In this document: positions 22,876 through 34,186 of the stretch, one piece after another
How the letters are laid out: every line of letters begins with the position of its first letter
How positions within the stretch are numbered: position 1 is the stretch's first letter
Origin: Orobanche coerulescens
Lineage: Eukaryota; Streptophyta; Magnoliopsida; Lamiales; Orobanchaceae
Assembly (NCBI GenBank): GCA_033398695.1
Contig: CM065801.1
Coordinates: 1,674,001 to 1,738,000 of the forward strand
Length of the DNA: 64,000 nt
Reading direction: 5' to 3'
Position numbers and translations under genes: made by a program
Notes under the pieces: generated by a model
What the model saw: the letters and a program-made list of their open reading frames with translations, nothing else
What the model was told of the DNA's origin: nothing
Databases searched by the model: none

Positions 22876-25800
22876 ATGGAGGTACACGGAGGCGAGAGGC
22901 ACGCCGATCACTCTGCTGCGACGCCGTCATTTCCTACCAACGGCAGTCATCATTCTCGAGACCGGCAGGACCACTTTAACGGTGGTTACTACCACCACCA
23001 ACCAGACCATCGTCACCACCACAATTTCAACAGCGAGCAGAATGAGTCTAATGGCTACCACCTCAATAGCAATTCCAATACGCTGTCTCTATCGGGGCAA
23101 AAGAGGCAGTTTCATCACCCCAGTAATTGCAAATCTTTTATTTTTGGATAAAGTAATTGCTAAATTAGTTTTAACACTATTGATGAGCTTTAATTTCGAC
23201 AGATAGTGTTGATTCTGGCGGTTTTGTTAAGTTATATGTGGTAGGGATTACAAGAGATGCTACCGAACAAGATGTAAGTGGGACTTACATTAACGAAGAA
23301 CCCGTTGTGTTTTATTGATTACTCCGTTTTGACTTCAAGTTGTTATGTTTAACAAATTACGGTGCTTATATTCAAATTCAGGTCGCCAATGTGTTCGGAG
23401 AACATGGACATATTCTTGAGATTGTTCTTCTCAAGGACAAGCGGACCGGTTTACAGCATGGTATGAAGGAAGCAGTGGTGTCTATAGAAAACAGAACTTT
23501 ATAGTTTATGTATCATGTTATGCTGAGTTTAAGATGTGGTTATTTTATTATAATGAGAACATCGGTTGTACTTGAAGCTAGTAAGAAATTCTCTTTGATG
23601 GAGTACTTTTTTTGCTTTTTACAATGATGGCCATTGTAATGCGACGACTGTGATCACTGAGCATTCATGATATGGAACTTGGTCCCATGGCAGTTTTTGG
23701 TCGGTATCTTGACATGCATGAAACTTGGTTCCATGACAGTTTTTGGTAGATATCTTCTTCTTGTAGATATATGCTACAGCATATGTCATTATTGATTGAA
23801 CATGTTAAGGTATAGTATTATACCGAAGGCAGCATGTAAACAAATGGGAATAAATGTATAATATCTTGATGAAGTCGCTATTTTTTGCTGCATAAAGGTA
23901 ATAAGTTTCATGTGTCGTAATAGTTTACATGTTTAGGATGACCCAAAGGGCTCTTTTCCAAGAAGATGTAAGTCTAAGAATGAATGTTTTGTTTTTTCTG
24001 TTTAATCTACCTGCCGATACACTTTGCGCTAAACCTGGAATGATCATTTGGAATTTACTCAAATCCGAAGATATTTAAATTTAAGTTTTTAGTTTCATAT
24101 TCTTCTAGAGTTCTGCTTTGTGAAGTATGCAAAGGTAGAGGAAGCTGAGCGAGCTATTCGGGCATTTCACAGTCAATATAAATTCCCTGGGGTTAGTTAT
24201 CGCAAATTTGGCAACTGATATCAAGCGTGTGGATATTCTTTTCTCCAAATTCATTTAATTTATGTGATATGTCTATTACATCCAGGCAATGATCCCTATG
24301 ATAGTTAAGTATGCAGATGGGGAACGGGAACGCCTTGGTGAGTATCTTCTCTATGAAAATCTTACTATCTTGTTTGATTATGCTCCTGCTCCAGATTGCT
24401 ATTTATATTTGAATTACTGAGTTATATGTGCTCATAATTTCCTACTGCAGTTACAATGAAGTATGTTGCAACTAGGACTGAAATAACTGCATGATGAATA
24501 CTTCACTTCTCCATTTGTTAAGAGTTGTAGTCATTGTGGTTGAGATTTGAAATTTTCTGAACTGCCTTAATTTTAGGTTTGCTTTAGAAATTATGTCATC
24601 GTCTAAGAAATTCAATTAATAATATTACTGAATTTCATGTGAGATTTATTAGCAGTCTTTGTGTTTCGCCCTCAAGGTGGTCGAGTCCTTTATACATATC
24701 TTGCATTTCTCAACAAATAATTGGAGGCCTGGATGCTTGCACTGTGTTCCTATTGTTTTATTTTTTTTATACTTTTATTAATAGTGTAAAATGCGATGGT
24801 AGATGCCCTCATATATGTTTTTGTCATTTGAGGAGTGACAATTTGTTACATCATTTTTTTTCTTCTGAAATTTGATTAGTGAATTAGATATATCAAATTT
24901 CAATATCGGAAACCAATTTAATCAGAGGGAGAATGCATGTGTGTTCCTAGTCTAGGATTAAGATTTTGTCAATGAATTGTGTTTTTTATAATTAGTCTCT
25001 TTACTGCTCATTGGATATGATATAGATTGTTCATTTTTTAACATTTCTGTTTCAAATTTTGTGGCTTTCCTATTCACAAGTGCTTGCCTTTCAGGTTGTA
25101 TGTATTCTGATTTTAATTGAAAAAAAAAAGGTTCTTTTGCCTCCTGCTGATCTGATGTTCCTCTCTGACTTTAGGGAGCTTTGGTGCACATGTACACAAG
25201 TTGTATGTTAGCTGCATCAATAGACAAGCTTGGAAACAGGAGGTTGAAGAAGTATGTATTATTTATAATTATTATTTTATTATTTAGGGGATGTTTATTA
25301 TCTTGTCCAGTTGAAAAGATGTCTGATATGCAGTAAGCTTCAATTTGCTGATGGCATGTTTGTTTGCTATATAAATCTCCCCGATCTTTTCATTAAAGAA
25401 AAGTTTATAAAGAAATGCTACGTTTGTGTGCTTATCATCGTTCAACCTTCTATTGTCAAGTTCTGAGTCAATGGTTCTGTTGCCAGATATTTTCCCCCTT
25501 TGGTACAATTGAAGATGTTTTCATTATACGGGATGAGTTCAAGCAAAACCGTGGTGTGTACCTTATGATTTCTCCTATTCCCTCAGCGAGTTTTCAGATT
25601 GCATGAGTAATGAATTATGGTCGCCGACGACCTTTCAACTAGTTCATTCTTAGTCTACTACCTCCGTCCTCCAAATTTGTTCCTACATTTCTTTTTTGGT
25701 ACATCCCCAAATTTGTTCATATGCCATTATTGACACTAATTAACTTAACACTACATTAATATGGGACTCATTCTCCTCAATACGCTCAATAACTTTTTCT

Positions 25801-28800
25801 TTATTAAAACCCGTGCCTTTAGGACGTATTTGGGGAACAGAGGGAGTACTTTATTTGCCTGAATGAAACTTGAACTGATGAAAAGAGCATCTTTTAGGAT
25901 TTTTTTTTTAAAAAATAAATTTGTTGACGCTCCGTACGGGATGCCTCATCTGTTGCTTTATCCGCTCTTGAAGACATTGGAGATCCCTGCTTGTTGATAA
26001 TTTGTATTTGCCATCTTTTTTCTCATGTGGGTCTCTATGGCTTGCAAGGATTTGCATTTGTCCAATTTGCTTGTAGAGATATGGCAGTTGCTGCAATACA
26101 GGCCTTAAATGGAACATATGTGATGAGAGTAAGCCTATACTATAGTTTACCTATTTAAATTTAATTTTAGTTTATAATTTATTTCTAAGATAAAACTTTA
26201 TTTAGGGATGCGATCAACCGTTGATAGTTCAATTCGCAGTGCCCAAGAAGCCAAGAGTAGGCGATCCGAGGTACCATACGGTTTGACAATCCTGCTACTT
26301 GGTGATACTTGCAGATTTTGTAGAGCTTCAGCCTTGTGTTTTCAGTGTTATGCGTACTTTGCTGATTAATATATATATATAATATATATTACATATATTA
26401 TAATGTTTATCTCTGTACATTATTTATCAGTTCATGTTGGTTTATTTCTTTTATCCAGGACTTCTAATGGACATATGCTTCCTAATGAAATGCAACAAAT
26501 GAAGGTATCGTATTCTTCCTGTACTTCCATAGCCACTTGAACAAATGTCTTGGTGTTTTCCTAATTAAGCTCCGAAGTATATAATTGGGAAAGAATTTTT
26601 GCAACCAGAGCAACTCTTTTATGTAACAATGTGTTGTCTTAGCGACCTGAGCCTAGTGATTTTCATGTTAATGAAACACAGCAGCAGTGACCTTTTATTA
26701 CTTACTTAGGCTTGCAAACATATAGCATAGGCGGATCCAAGACTCCGATTCTACTGGTGCACTGACGATGAATCAAGAGCTAAAATCTCGGTTTATATAC
26801 TAGGATACAACACGCCAATTTCAAATATACACCTCCAAAATCACGAAACATTTTTTTTAATCAAATAAATGATCTCTTTTAATCTCTTGTAAATAAAATT
26901 TAACCTAAATTCCAGGATTCTTTTAAATTTGTGTATTTCATATTATAGTTTTTCAGTGACGTGTATTATTGAGAGTCTGAGACTGAAATCAGTAAAAAAA
27001 TATTTGATGAAGAGTGGAAGGATGAATGCCATTTGCAGTTCCCTCTTCTCATTTTAGATACAGATATTGGGATATAATTTTGCAAGGAAAATTTCATATA
27101 AATCGACTACATATTGTTTTACTTTCAAGCCCAATATATGCACATAATTTACGTATTTATATATTGCACATGCAGTCATGGATACCTATTTTACATAATT
27201 CACTTTCAGTCGGGATATCTAATTGATCAAATTGCTTAACTCGTTAATTAGATGCTCACTTCATAAACTACAAGAAGCTGGACTCACAAAATACTCACTA
27301 TCTGCACATGAAATAATAAAGATAACAAAGTATAAACAGGTAAATGATGATATGCCCAATGTCGATAAACAAATAAAATATTGAAAGATTTATCTTAAGT
27401 ACCATATCTAGTGTGTGTTTGGTTGCTCAACCCATCATTTGGGTTATTGGAATCATATGAGCTTTTGTGGTGATATGATGGACATGAGGCAATCATAATA
27501 TGTTTGGTTGAGTGGTTAATTTTGGTTTTGGGAAAAACAAGGTTAATAAAATGATATAAACTTGAGTTAAAGAGGTGCATATCAGAAAACAACAGAGCCT
27601 AAGGGTTTGATTCAACCGGACTTGTTATGAAACTAGGACTGTGAACTACCGAACCAAACTACGTAGTAGCCTAGTTTTATAGTAATTTAATAGGACCTTA
27701 ACACCCCAACCAAATAGACACCTGGTGTAATACTGGTGGTGCACGTGCACCACCAGACTTCATATACATCCACCTATGACATAGTATTATTAGTTGTGTT
27801 TGAAGCTAGACCTCAGATCATATCACACGTTTGTCTATCGCCAAGGCAGAAGCTCGGTTTTGTGCCGCACCCAGGAAACCATATGCAAGAGGGTGAATTT
27901 AAATTTGTTCTCCCATGTTAATTTGCCCACACTTTGGCTCTGTTCTTTTGGACCGAATGAATCTGAATCGAATCAATTGAATTGAATCGAATCAATCAAT
28001 CGAATCGAATCAATCGAATCGAATCGAATCGAATCGAATCGAATCGAATCGAATCGAATCGAATCGAATCGAATCGAATCGAATCAAATATATATTAAGG
28101 GTAAATAATAATAATAATGGTAAATAATAATAATAATAGTAATTAACAACAACAACGATAATAGTAATATTATAAGTAATAATAACAATAATAATAATTA
28201 AGATTAATAATAATAATAATAATAATAATAAGAATGAAATTTGAATCAATCGAATCGAATCGAATGGACTCGAATCAATCGAATGGACTGGAATCGAATC
28301 AACTAATCGAATCAATCGAATCGAAATCAAAATAAGTCCAAAAGAACAGGGCCTTTGTTCCTTATTTTCAATTTTTGTATATCATGAGTACTTGAATTCC
28401 AGATGACCAGTTCAATTACAGATGACGAGTCCGCAACTTGTTCTTTGGTTCGTGATGCTGAAATGAAACTCCTATTATTTTGACTAGTTATCTAATGATA
28501 CCATTTTCTGCAGCCTTGTAAAACAATGATGACGACTAGCAATGCACTTGTTTCTCAATCCTTCAATGCGATTCCTGAGACAGAACATTCTATAGAGTGC
28601 GACTGGAGCGAACATGTTTCTCCTGATGGAGACTTGTATTATTATAACTGTGTAACATGTGAAAGCAGAGTAAGATTGTCTTTTTTTTCTTTTTTCCTTT
28701 TTTTTTTTGCGCTTTTTTCTTGTGGATCGAGACTAATATTGGGTTATATGTGATATGTCCTGTTGATATGACATTAGTGGGAGAAACCTGAGGAGTATGC

Positions 28801-28834
28801 ATTATATGAACAAGAAGTTGATTATCTGGATTAA
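22876..28834 (+). CDS. FCA: FCA-like RNA-binding protein (two RRMs + WW), truncated after the WW domain
   Basis: Twelve exons, all with GT..AG borders, join into one frame of 359 codons: 22876-23122, 23203-23273, 23382-23460, 24109-24191, 24286-24337, 25175-25251, 25487-25553, 26049-26128, 26206-26270, 26459-26504, 28514-28669, 28778-28834. The N-terminus is H/N/G-rich (HHHNFNSEQNESN). RRM1 starts KLYVVGITRDATEQD and has CFVKYA and VKYADGERERL; RRM2 starts KLYVSCINRQAWKQEVEE and has FAFVQFA and GCDQPLIVQFA. The WW domain is WSEHVSPDGDLYYYNCVT..WEKPEEY. This order and the GCDQPLIV and WEKPEEY signatures are those of FCA, a nuclear RNA 3'-end processing factor that lowers FLC expression. Compared with FCA (about 750 aa in Arabidopsis) the long segment between RRM2 and WW is missing, and a TAA follows VDYLD although the same frame continues with QLQQQ and about 37 more codons. 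A divergent paralogue or decaying copy is likelier than the main FCA gene. The ATG at 22777 is possible but adds 33 residues unlike FCA. Confidence 0.86.
25658..25846. mobile_element. Mariner-type MITE in FCA-like intron 7
   Basis: Left end CTACCTCCGTCC and inverted right end CTCCCTCTGTTCC, each beside TA (25656-25657 and 25847-25848). 189 bp, non-coding, wholly inside intron 7 (25554-26048). Confidence 0.9.
27411..27721. mobile_element. MITE in FCA-like intron 10
   Basis: Ends GTGTGTGTTTGGTTG and, inverted, GGTGTCTATTTGGTTG. About 310 bp. The target duplication was not resolved. It lies in the 2-kb intron 26505-28513. Confidence 0.72.
27936..28353. mobile_element. MITE with internal (GAATC)n microsatellite in FCA-like intron 10
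   Basis: TIRs GGCTCTGTTCTTTTGGAC and inverted GGCCCTGTTCTTTTGGAC, flanked by TTT on both sides (27933-27935 and 28354-28356). The interior has about 14 GAATC units (to 28086), then (AAT)-rich sequence, then degenerate GAATC again. The AAT-rich core recurs at 56760-56985. The long open frame through it on - is repeat-driven. Confidence 0.88.
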
Positions 28835-29849
28835 CAGCTACAACAGCAGAAATCAAAACTGGAGCACCTTTCTTCCCCTGGGGTTTTTGAAGCAACAGAA
28901 GCTCATCAACAGGGAAGCTTGGAAATAAATTATGGCCGTGCATTTTGTGGTTGAAACAAATTAATATCTACGAGAGTTTCATGTGGCGTATTTCTATCAT
29001 TTATATACATTACACTAATTTCAGGAAACATCTTTGAAGACAAATACTCTCTTATAGCGTTACAACGTACCCTCCTTACGTTTGTGCTTACCCGACAAAC
29101 ACCATCTCTCGAGGGTGTCATTTATAAAAGAGAAACAATTGTATGTGGAATTATTATTTTTGAAAGATCACTGGGTAGTTTTGGTTCAGCTAAGGTTTCA
29201 GTCAATCCATTTTTGTGCCAGTTTTACCACTCCAAGTCGCAGATTACCATATTACAGTCCCCCCCCCCCCCCCCCTATCTGAAGTCCTAATTATATAGGA
29301 CACCTTCTTTTTTTTTTTTCACTTCCTATATTCATCACCCAGTTGCATTTTTAGATACACGGAACAATCAATCAACATTTCATGTTTTGTCGCAATAACA
29401 TGGAACTAAACGCGTATAATAAGATATGTAACAGGAAATGGACTTAAAATATAATAACAAAATTAAGCATAAAATCAAATCTCGTTGTACGAGTAAAATT
29501 AAGCATAAAATCAAATCTCGTTGTACGAATGAGTTCTCTAGTGCTTGTCACGAAGGCTTCCTGGTGAAGTCATAGGCGACGTTCATAGTCCATGTGATTG
29601 TATTAACAAAATCGCGACATTAGGATTCCAAGTTTCTCTTACGGGCTATGTAATGAATTAGTCGATCTGAGTTCAAAAAAAACGAACACACACACTAGTA
29701 GTGATGAATCGATGAAGTTGTCCGTTCATCACAGCGTCATCATCATCATCTACAAGCTTCTCCTAATATAAAATCACTCATGAGCAACAAACAAACAAAC
29801 TAATACAAAATGAACTACATTAATTAAAATTCACTTCTGATCTTCCCTC
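28835..29849. other. 3' flank of the FCA-like gene and intergenic space to WRKY
   Basis: The first about 115 bp keep coding-quality sequence in the gene's frame after the TAA (QLQQQKSKLEHLSS..). A run of 18 C lies near 29259-29276. The last part is probably the WRKY 3' UTR. No other gene seen. Confidence 0.55.
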
Positions 29850-30238
29850 CTAATGATAGTTAACAGGCCGCGGCACAACATCTTGAAGAAGTCCATCATC
29901 TGTTAGGAAAGCAGATGATAATGATGACGACTTAATAGAGCAAACTCCCGAAGACTGTGAAATGGCACTCGTCGTGAGAACCGAACAACTGTTCATGAAA
30001 TGCTGTTGATTATCAGATAAAACAGCCATTTGAGCCGGGGCGCCACCAGCATAGGGCGGTGGTGGGCTGATGGCGGCAATTTTGGGCCGAGGCATTTGTT
30101 GGCTTATTGGATGAGTGTGCTGGCCTTCATATGTTGTCACTACAATGCTAGGATCACTGTAACTCCTCTCCACCCTTTTCTTCACATTACATGATGTACT
30201 TGTGCACCGGTAATAGCTCCTGCAATGCAACATTGTAA

Positions 30239-30544
30239 CGCTTAGTTCCCGAATTTAACTTAACGAGAGAAAAGAAGGGAAGCGGATGGAAATAAGAAAA
30301 AAAAAATATTTGGTGTTCCTGAGTTTTTTAATGAAAAGAAACGGAAAGAAATGGAAGGAAAACTTTCCCTCCTAACTTTCCTTCCGATTTGGAAGGATTT
30401 GGAGAGAAAAGAACAAAATGGTTAATTTTCCTTTCAGTTCCTTCCAACTCGACAACACAAAATACAATTTCCTTTCTCTTCTTTTCTCTGTGAACTTTCT
30501 TTCCCTTTCTTTTCTTTCCTTTACTAAATCTCGAAAACTAAGCG
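30239..30544. mobile_element. Tourist-type MITE in WRKY intron 2
   Basis: TIRs CGCTTAGTTCCCGAATTT and inverted CGCTTAGTTTTCGAGATT, with TAA duplicated at 30236-30238 and 30545-30547. 306 bp; purine-rich left half (GGAAAGAAATGGAAGG) faces a pyrimidine-rich right half. It fills most of the 384-bp intron. Confidence 0.9.
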
Positions 30545-30880
30545 TAAAGGATCATACTCGGTGCAGAAGGCTTCCCCCACATATAGAGTGAATTACTATA
30601 TACCTGGGGAAAGGGCTGTTTTTGACAGCTTTTTGGCCATATTTTCTCCATCTGTAGCCATCTTCTAAATGATCAACCTCGCTCTTTGTCATGAAAGCAA
30701 ATCTGGGCTCTCTCGCCCTCCTCTTCCGACTTAATGCTTTCTTCGGTTTCAAACTATAATTCCATTCCAGCCCACATATCCCAGAAAAGGTAGCAACTAT
30801 GTTAATTATCTCTTGTTTCTCATAATCCCTCCCACCATCATCTCCAAATTAAGAAACAAAAACAAAACATGATAATCCTC

Positions 30881-30882
<2 letters not shown>

Positions 30883-30957
<75 letters not shown>
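30883..30957. repeat. (CT)n then (TA)n microsatellites in WRKY intron 1
   Basis: About 16 CT units followed by CCA and about 20 TA units. They abut the TA-flanked element that starts at 30958. Confidence 0.95.
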
Positions 30958-30960
<3 letters not shown>

Positions 30961-31290
30961 GTTCCGGTGAAATGAAGTTTAAAATTAAGAAATATGAATG
31001 AATTTGATCCCTATATCTTGATTAAATGGATCACCAAAATTTATTCTTACGAAAAATTATGCATGTAATGCATTATTTTAATGTATTGACATATGCATAA
31101 TTTTAATGTTTGGCATTTTGATGCCTGAAATACATATATTTTACGCATACGACAATATATGTATGAAATGAATATATTTTACGCATATGCTAATCTGGAC
31201 AATAGATCACATAAAGATCGATTGTTGAGATTAATTCCTATTTTTACTCAAAAAATTATTCTCATTTATATAAAACACATACTATTTGAT
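30958..31290. mobile_element. TA-microsatellite-flanked element, copy 1 (WRKY intron 1)
   Basis: Begins AGTGGTTCCGGTGAAATG directly after (TA)n. Contains ATTTTGATGCCTGAAATACA and CTAATCTGGACAATAGATCAC; closely related words occur at 57361-57630 and at 59836-59957 plus 60553-60690. No TIR or duplication visible, as for elements inserted into TA microsatellites. Ends before the exon 1 donor at 31318. Confidence 0.6.
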
Positions 31291-31864
31291 ATTTATCCAA
31301 CATAAGAAAAGAACTAACGTTTTTCGAGTCTTCTGATACCCCTCTCCTTCTTCTTCTTCTTCTTCCTGTTTAATCTGTTCATGGTCATTTGATTATGAAG
31401 AAATAGAGGAAGTATTCGATGTTGCAAGTGCATCATCAGTAAACACCTCCGACGACGACTGACGGACCTGTGGCTTAAAATCCTGAGCATAATATTGAAT
31501 GAAGTGTTCTACTTCTACAGAAGGTGTAATGGCTTCCATAACATCATAAACAGAAGGCCCGTCGTCCTGCGTATTGAGCATCCCCATAAACCCTAAAGAG
31601 CTGCTTTTCTCATCCAACAGCTCTGTCAGCGTGCATTTGTTGCTCGCCATCGGATAATAATGATCCAAGAACGAAGACGATGACGGAGATGGGCCTTCCA
31701 TGTATACAAATCCCTTTGACGAGAGAGAAATGACGGTTTTAGAGAGAGAGAGAGAGAGAGAGTACTGTCGAAAATGAAGTAAACATTTTGGGTTTCTTTC
31801 TTTTTCTTATTTCGAAGAGCCTTGCGGAGAAAGTTTTGACCGGAAATAGCCGGTGTGTAAGGAA

Positions 31865-32265
31865 TGAGGTGTTCAAAACTGAGATATTCGGAAATTTGGA
31901 TATTCGAAAATTCAGATATTAAATTTTGATATTCGATATCCGTATTCAATAAAAATATTCGAAATATTTTTTTTACTGCTTAATTTTTTTACAACTAGTT
32001 AAATATAAACACAATCAACAAGTTATCTTAAATAAATAATACCACAACACCAATTCAAACCAATAGAAGTAAATATATTCATATTGTTATTTGAAATCTA
32101 AAAAAAAAATATGAATTATAAATTTTTCAGATATTTTAGATATCTGAATATCCAAAAATTTTGAAAAAGCATATTTGATATCCGAATCTAAAAAGCAACT
32201 ATTCAAAAATTCGAATTTTTGAGTTTTCGACTCGAACATATATTTTTGAACAGTCTTGCTGGCGG
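31865..32265. mobile_element. hAT-like non-autonomous element upstream of WRKY
   Basis: Near-terminal inverted words GTGTTCAAAACTGAGATA and, inverted, CTGTTCAAAAATATA bound a region dense in GATATTCGAAAT-type words at both ends, as in hAT MITEs. The target duplication is not clear. It starts about 165 bp upstream of the WRKY ATG. Confidence 0.55.
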
Positions 32266-32605
32266 TACGAGCATTTAAATAGGGGGAGATAAAGTATAGA
32301 TATTCAAATGTTTAGTTTTGACCTGTAAGCTGGTTAGAGTGTGAACGCGATCGACTGACACATGAGCTGATTTACGGCGAGAAAAAGCTCCGCCTTCTCT
32401 CTCTCAACTTCTAATTCATGCTTCTGTGCATGTGCAATGTATCCTCGCAGAAGATCTGTTCACTTCTCCGCTTTCGGGTTTTGTTTGGTCTTTTACCTTT
32501 GTTTTTCTATACCAGCTTGTATCGAACTAGTTCTCGAGATAATAGTTCTGTCCTCTCAAAACTGCTCATCGTTAAATTACACCGCATACAAAGTAGGATT
32601 GTATC
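32266..32605. other. Possible gene 5' remnant
   Basis: TCTC-rich leader-like sequence precedes ATG 32437 (MYPRRRSVHFSAFGFCLVFY, a hydrophobic, signal-like stretch), but the frame soon runs into the hAT insertion. No family recognised; may be the start of a gene disrupted by the elements that follow. Confidence 0.3.
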
Positions 32606-33011
32606 TAGGGATGACAACGGGATGGGGATGAGTCGGGGTTCACAACTCCCGGCCCCGGCCCCGGTTCTTACCCAGTCCCTCCCGGTTTGTTGCTGTTTTT
32701 ATAGCTATTTTCGGCTAATTTTCTCATGTCTTTTCAGTCAAAACACATAAAAATAGTAACTAAGTAATTGTAAAAAAATATATAAGTTCATAAAAATCCA
32801 CAATAAAAGATAAGTTTATAGATTTAATAAATATATAAAAAGTTAAATTTTTAATTATATATATACCGGGAGATGGGCATCCCAGCCCCGGTTTCATGAG
32901 AGCGGGTATCCCCGGTCCCGGTCCCAGTACCCGATTTGGCGGGGAATCCCCGGCCCCAGTCGGGACGGGTCGACCGAGTTCCCACCGGATCGAGTCAAAA
33001 TGCCATGCCTA
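32606..33011. mobile_element. Non-autonomous hAT element with exact 8-bp duplication
   Basis: ATTGTATC flanks both ends (32598-32605 and 33012-33019). Ends TAGGGATGACAACGGG and inverted TAGGCATGGCATTTTG. GC-rich CCCCGGTCCCGG-type subterminal words on both sides of an AT-rich core, 406 bp. Confidence 0.95.
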
Positions 33012-33143
33012 ATTGTATCCCTTGAGCTAAAGTCTCTCTCTCAACAATATATACTAACGCGTCATAAGTCCTAACAATTTTTGTTCCCCGACTCCCCACT
33101 TGAAGTGGAGGACCCGTCCCATTGGATCAAAGCCACTATAGTT

Positions 33144-33369
33144 TTGTTGAGGGAGTTGATTTCTCCCACAGGGGCCGTTGGCCCCGGTCTGCAGAGATAA
33201 CGAGGATGTCTTGTAGTGGCCAGAATCGGCGAGAGGGCCACGATACTGACTCCCAAGATGTTGCACAACAAGATGAGAAAACTGCACCACACGAGAATCG
33301 AACCGCGGTTGCCGGGGATGAAATCCCACGTCATCTCAGCCTTAACCACTAGGCTATATCCATGGGGGC
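33144..33369 (-). mobile_element. tRNA-derived SINE with 18-bp target duplication
   Basis: Read on -, the head is TATAGCCTAGTGGTTAAGG (A box) followed by GGTTCGATTCTC (B box), the RNA polymerase III promoter of a tRNA-derived SINE. ATCAAAGCCACTATAGTT occurs on both sides (33126-33143 and 33370-33387), the signature of LINE-mediated insertion. The tail is CTCAACAA rather than a long poly-A. 226 bp. Confidence 0.93.
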
Positions 33370-33387
33370 ATCAAAGCCACTATAGTT

Positions 33388-33888
33388 AATTTTTCTTTGG
33401 GAGGAGGGTAGAGTATTCCGGCATTCGCTTGAAATTTTAGGTTTATTAAATTTTTTATCTTTTTGGAAATTTTTTGTTTACAATATACATATATTTGATC
33501 ACAAACTTATTAATGTTGAAACATTAATCTCACATCACAAAATTATAAATATTATCTCCAATATATAAAGATCTATATGTATATCCCTCTAATTGTCAAT
33601 TAACTTTGAAATAATTAAACGCTCGTTTTAAATTTACTCGATATTTTTTTAAAGAGGGACAATTAAATGGGGCCGAGTCATTGCACTTCATAGGTCTTTT
33701 ATGAAAACAAAATTGGTTCAATTTCAACCGTCGATTTTAGATTATAAAAAAGGATAAATTTATAATTTATCCTGTTTCATATTAGGCGTTGTTGTATCTT
33801 CTTCATATTAAATATTAATTATGAATTATCTCATAGAAAGTAAATTATAAAAAAATTATGAAAATTGTACTACGAAATTAGTATTAAA
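33388..33888. other. AT-rich sequence before the copia element
   Basis: No gene or repeat boundary recognised; ends with the TTAAA target copy. Confidence 0.5.
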
Positions 33889-34186
33889 TGTTGTAAAATC
33901 GGATATTTTATCACTTCACAATATATTATATATATATATATATATTATGATATATAAGCATAAAAGAGGATGAAAGAAGATGAAGAGATTGAGCTTTTTT
34001 AGAATGAATTGTGTGTCCAAAGCTCTACCAAAGAGCTCTATTTATAGCTCAAGATTACATGCTATACAACAAATTAATATTATTAATTATACAACATAAT
34101 TGTCTTTATATTAGATATTTCAATCCAATAATTGATTGAATTATTGATTGTTGATCCCACATACCATTATTGGTGATATTATAACA
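33889..34186 (-). repeat. 3' LTR of the copia element
   Basis: Starts TGTTGTAAAATCGGATA and ends GATATTATAACA on +. It contains a (TA)n tract near 33928-33950. The GAAGATGAAGAGATTGAGC stretch is shared with the other LTR. Short LTR for a copia element but with perfect TG..CA ends. Confidence 0.95.

Larger units (their letters stand above)
29850..31701 (-). pseudogene. Group IIc WRKY transcription factor gene with a premature stop in exon 1
   Basis: Exon 1 31701-31319, exon 2 30753-30604, exon 3 30219-29850; phases fit at both junctions (KT|LKPKK and FP-R|SYYRC). The WRKY domain reads [20 protein letters not shown] then SYYRCTSTSCNVKKRVERS and TTYEGQHTHP, with the C-X4-C..H-X-H zinc site and the intron at the position usual for the family. 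Basic [16 protein letters not shown] precedes it. These features and the [13 protein letters not shown] lead place it in group IIc, nearest WRKY23/28/48/71 types from memory. Exon 1 (MEGPSPSSSSFLDHYY, TLTELLD) contains an in-frame TAA at 31393-31395 after SSISS; the frame then goes on with SNDHEQIKQEEEEEE to the donor, so the stop truncates the protein to 102 residues before the DNA-binding domain. It is a recent nonsense allele, a sequence error, or a gene rescued by another start. A (GA)n run lies in the leader (about 31741-31761). Confidence 0.88.

Noticed and set aside
28010..28330. 106-codon frame on - rich in FDSIR repeats
   Set aside because: Translation of the (GAATC)n microsatellite inside a MITE.
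33300..33369. tRNA gene on -
   Set aside because: A and B boxes belong to a SINE with an 18-bp duplication; no full cloverleaf or anticodon arm could be drawn.
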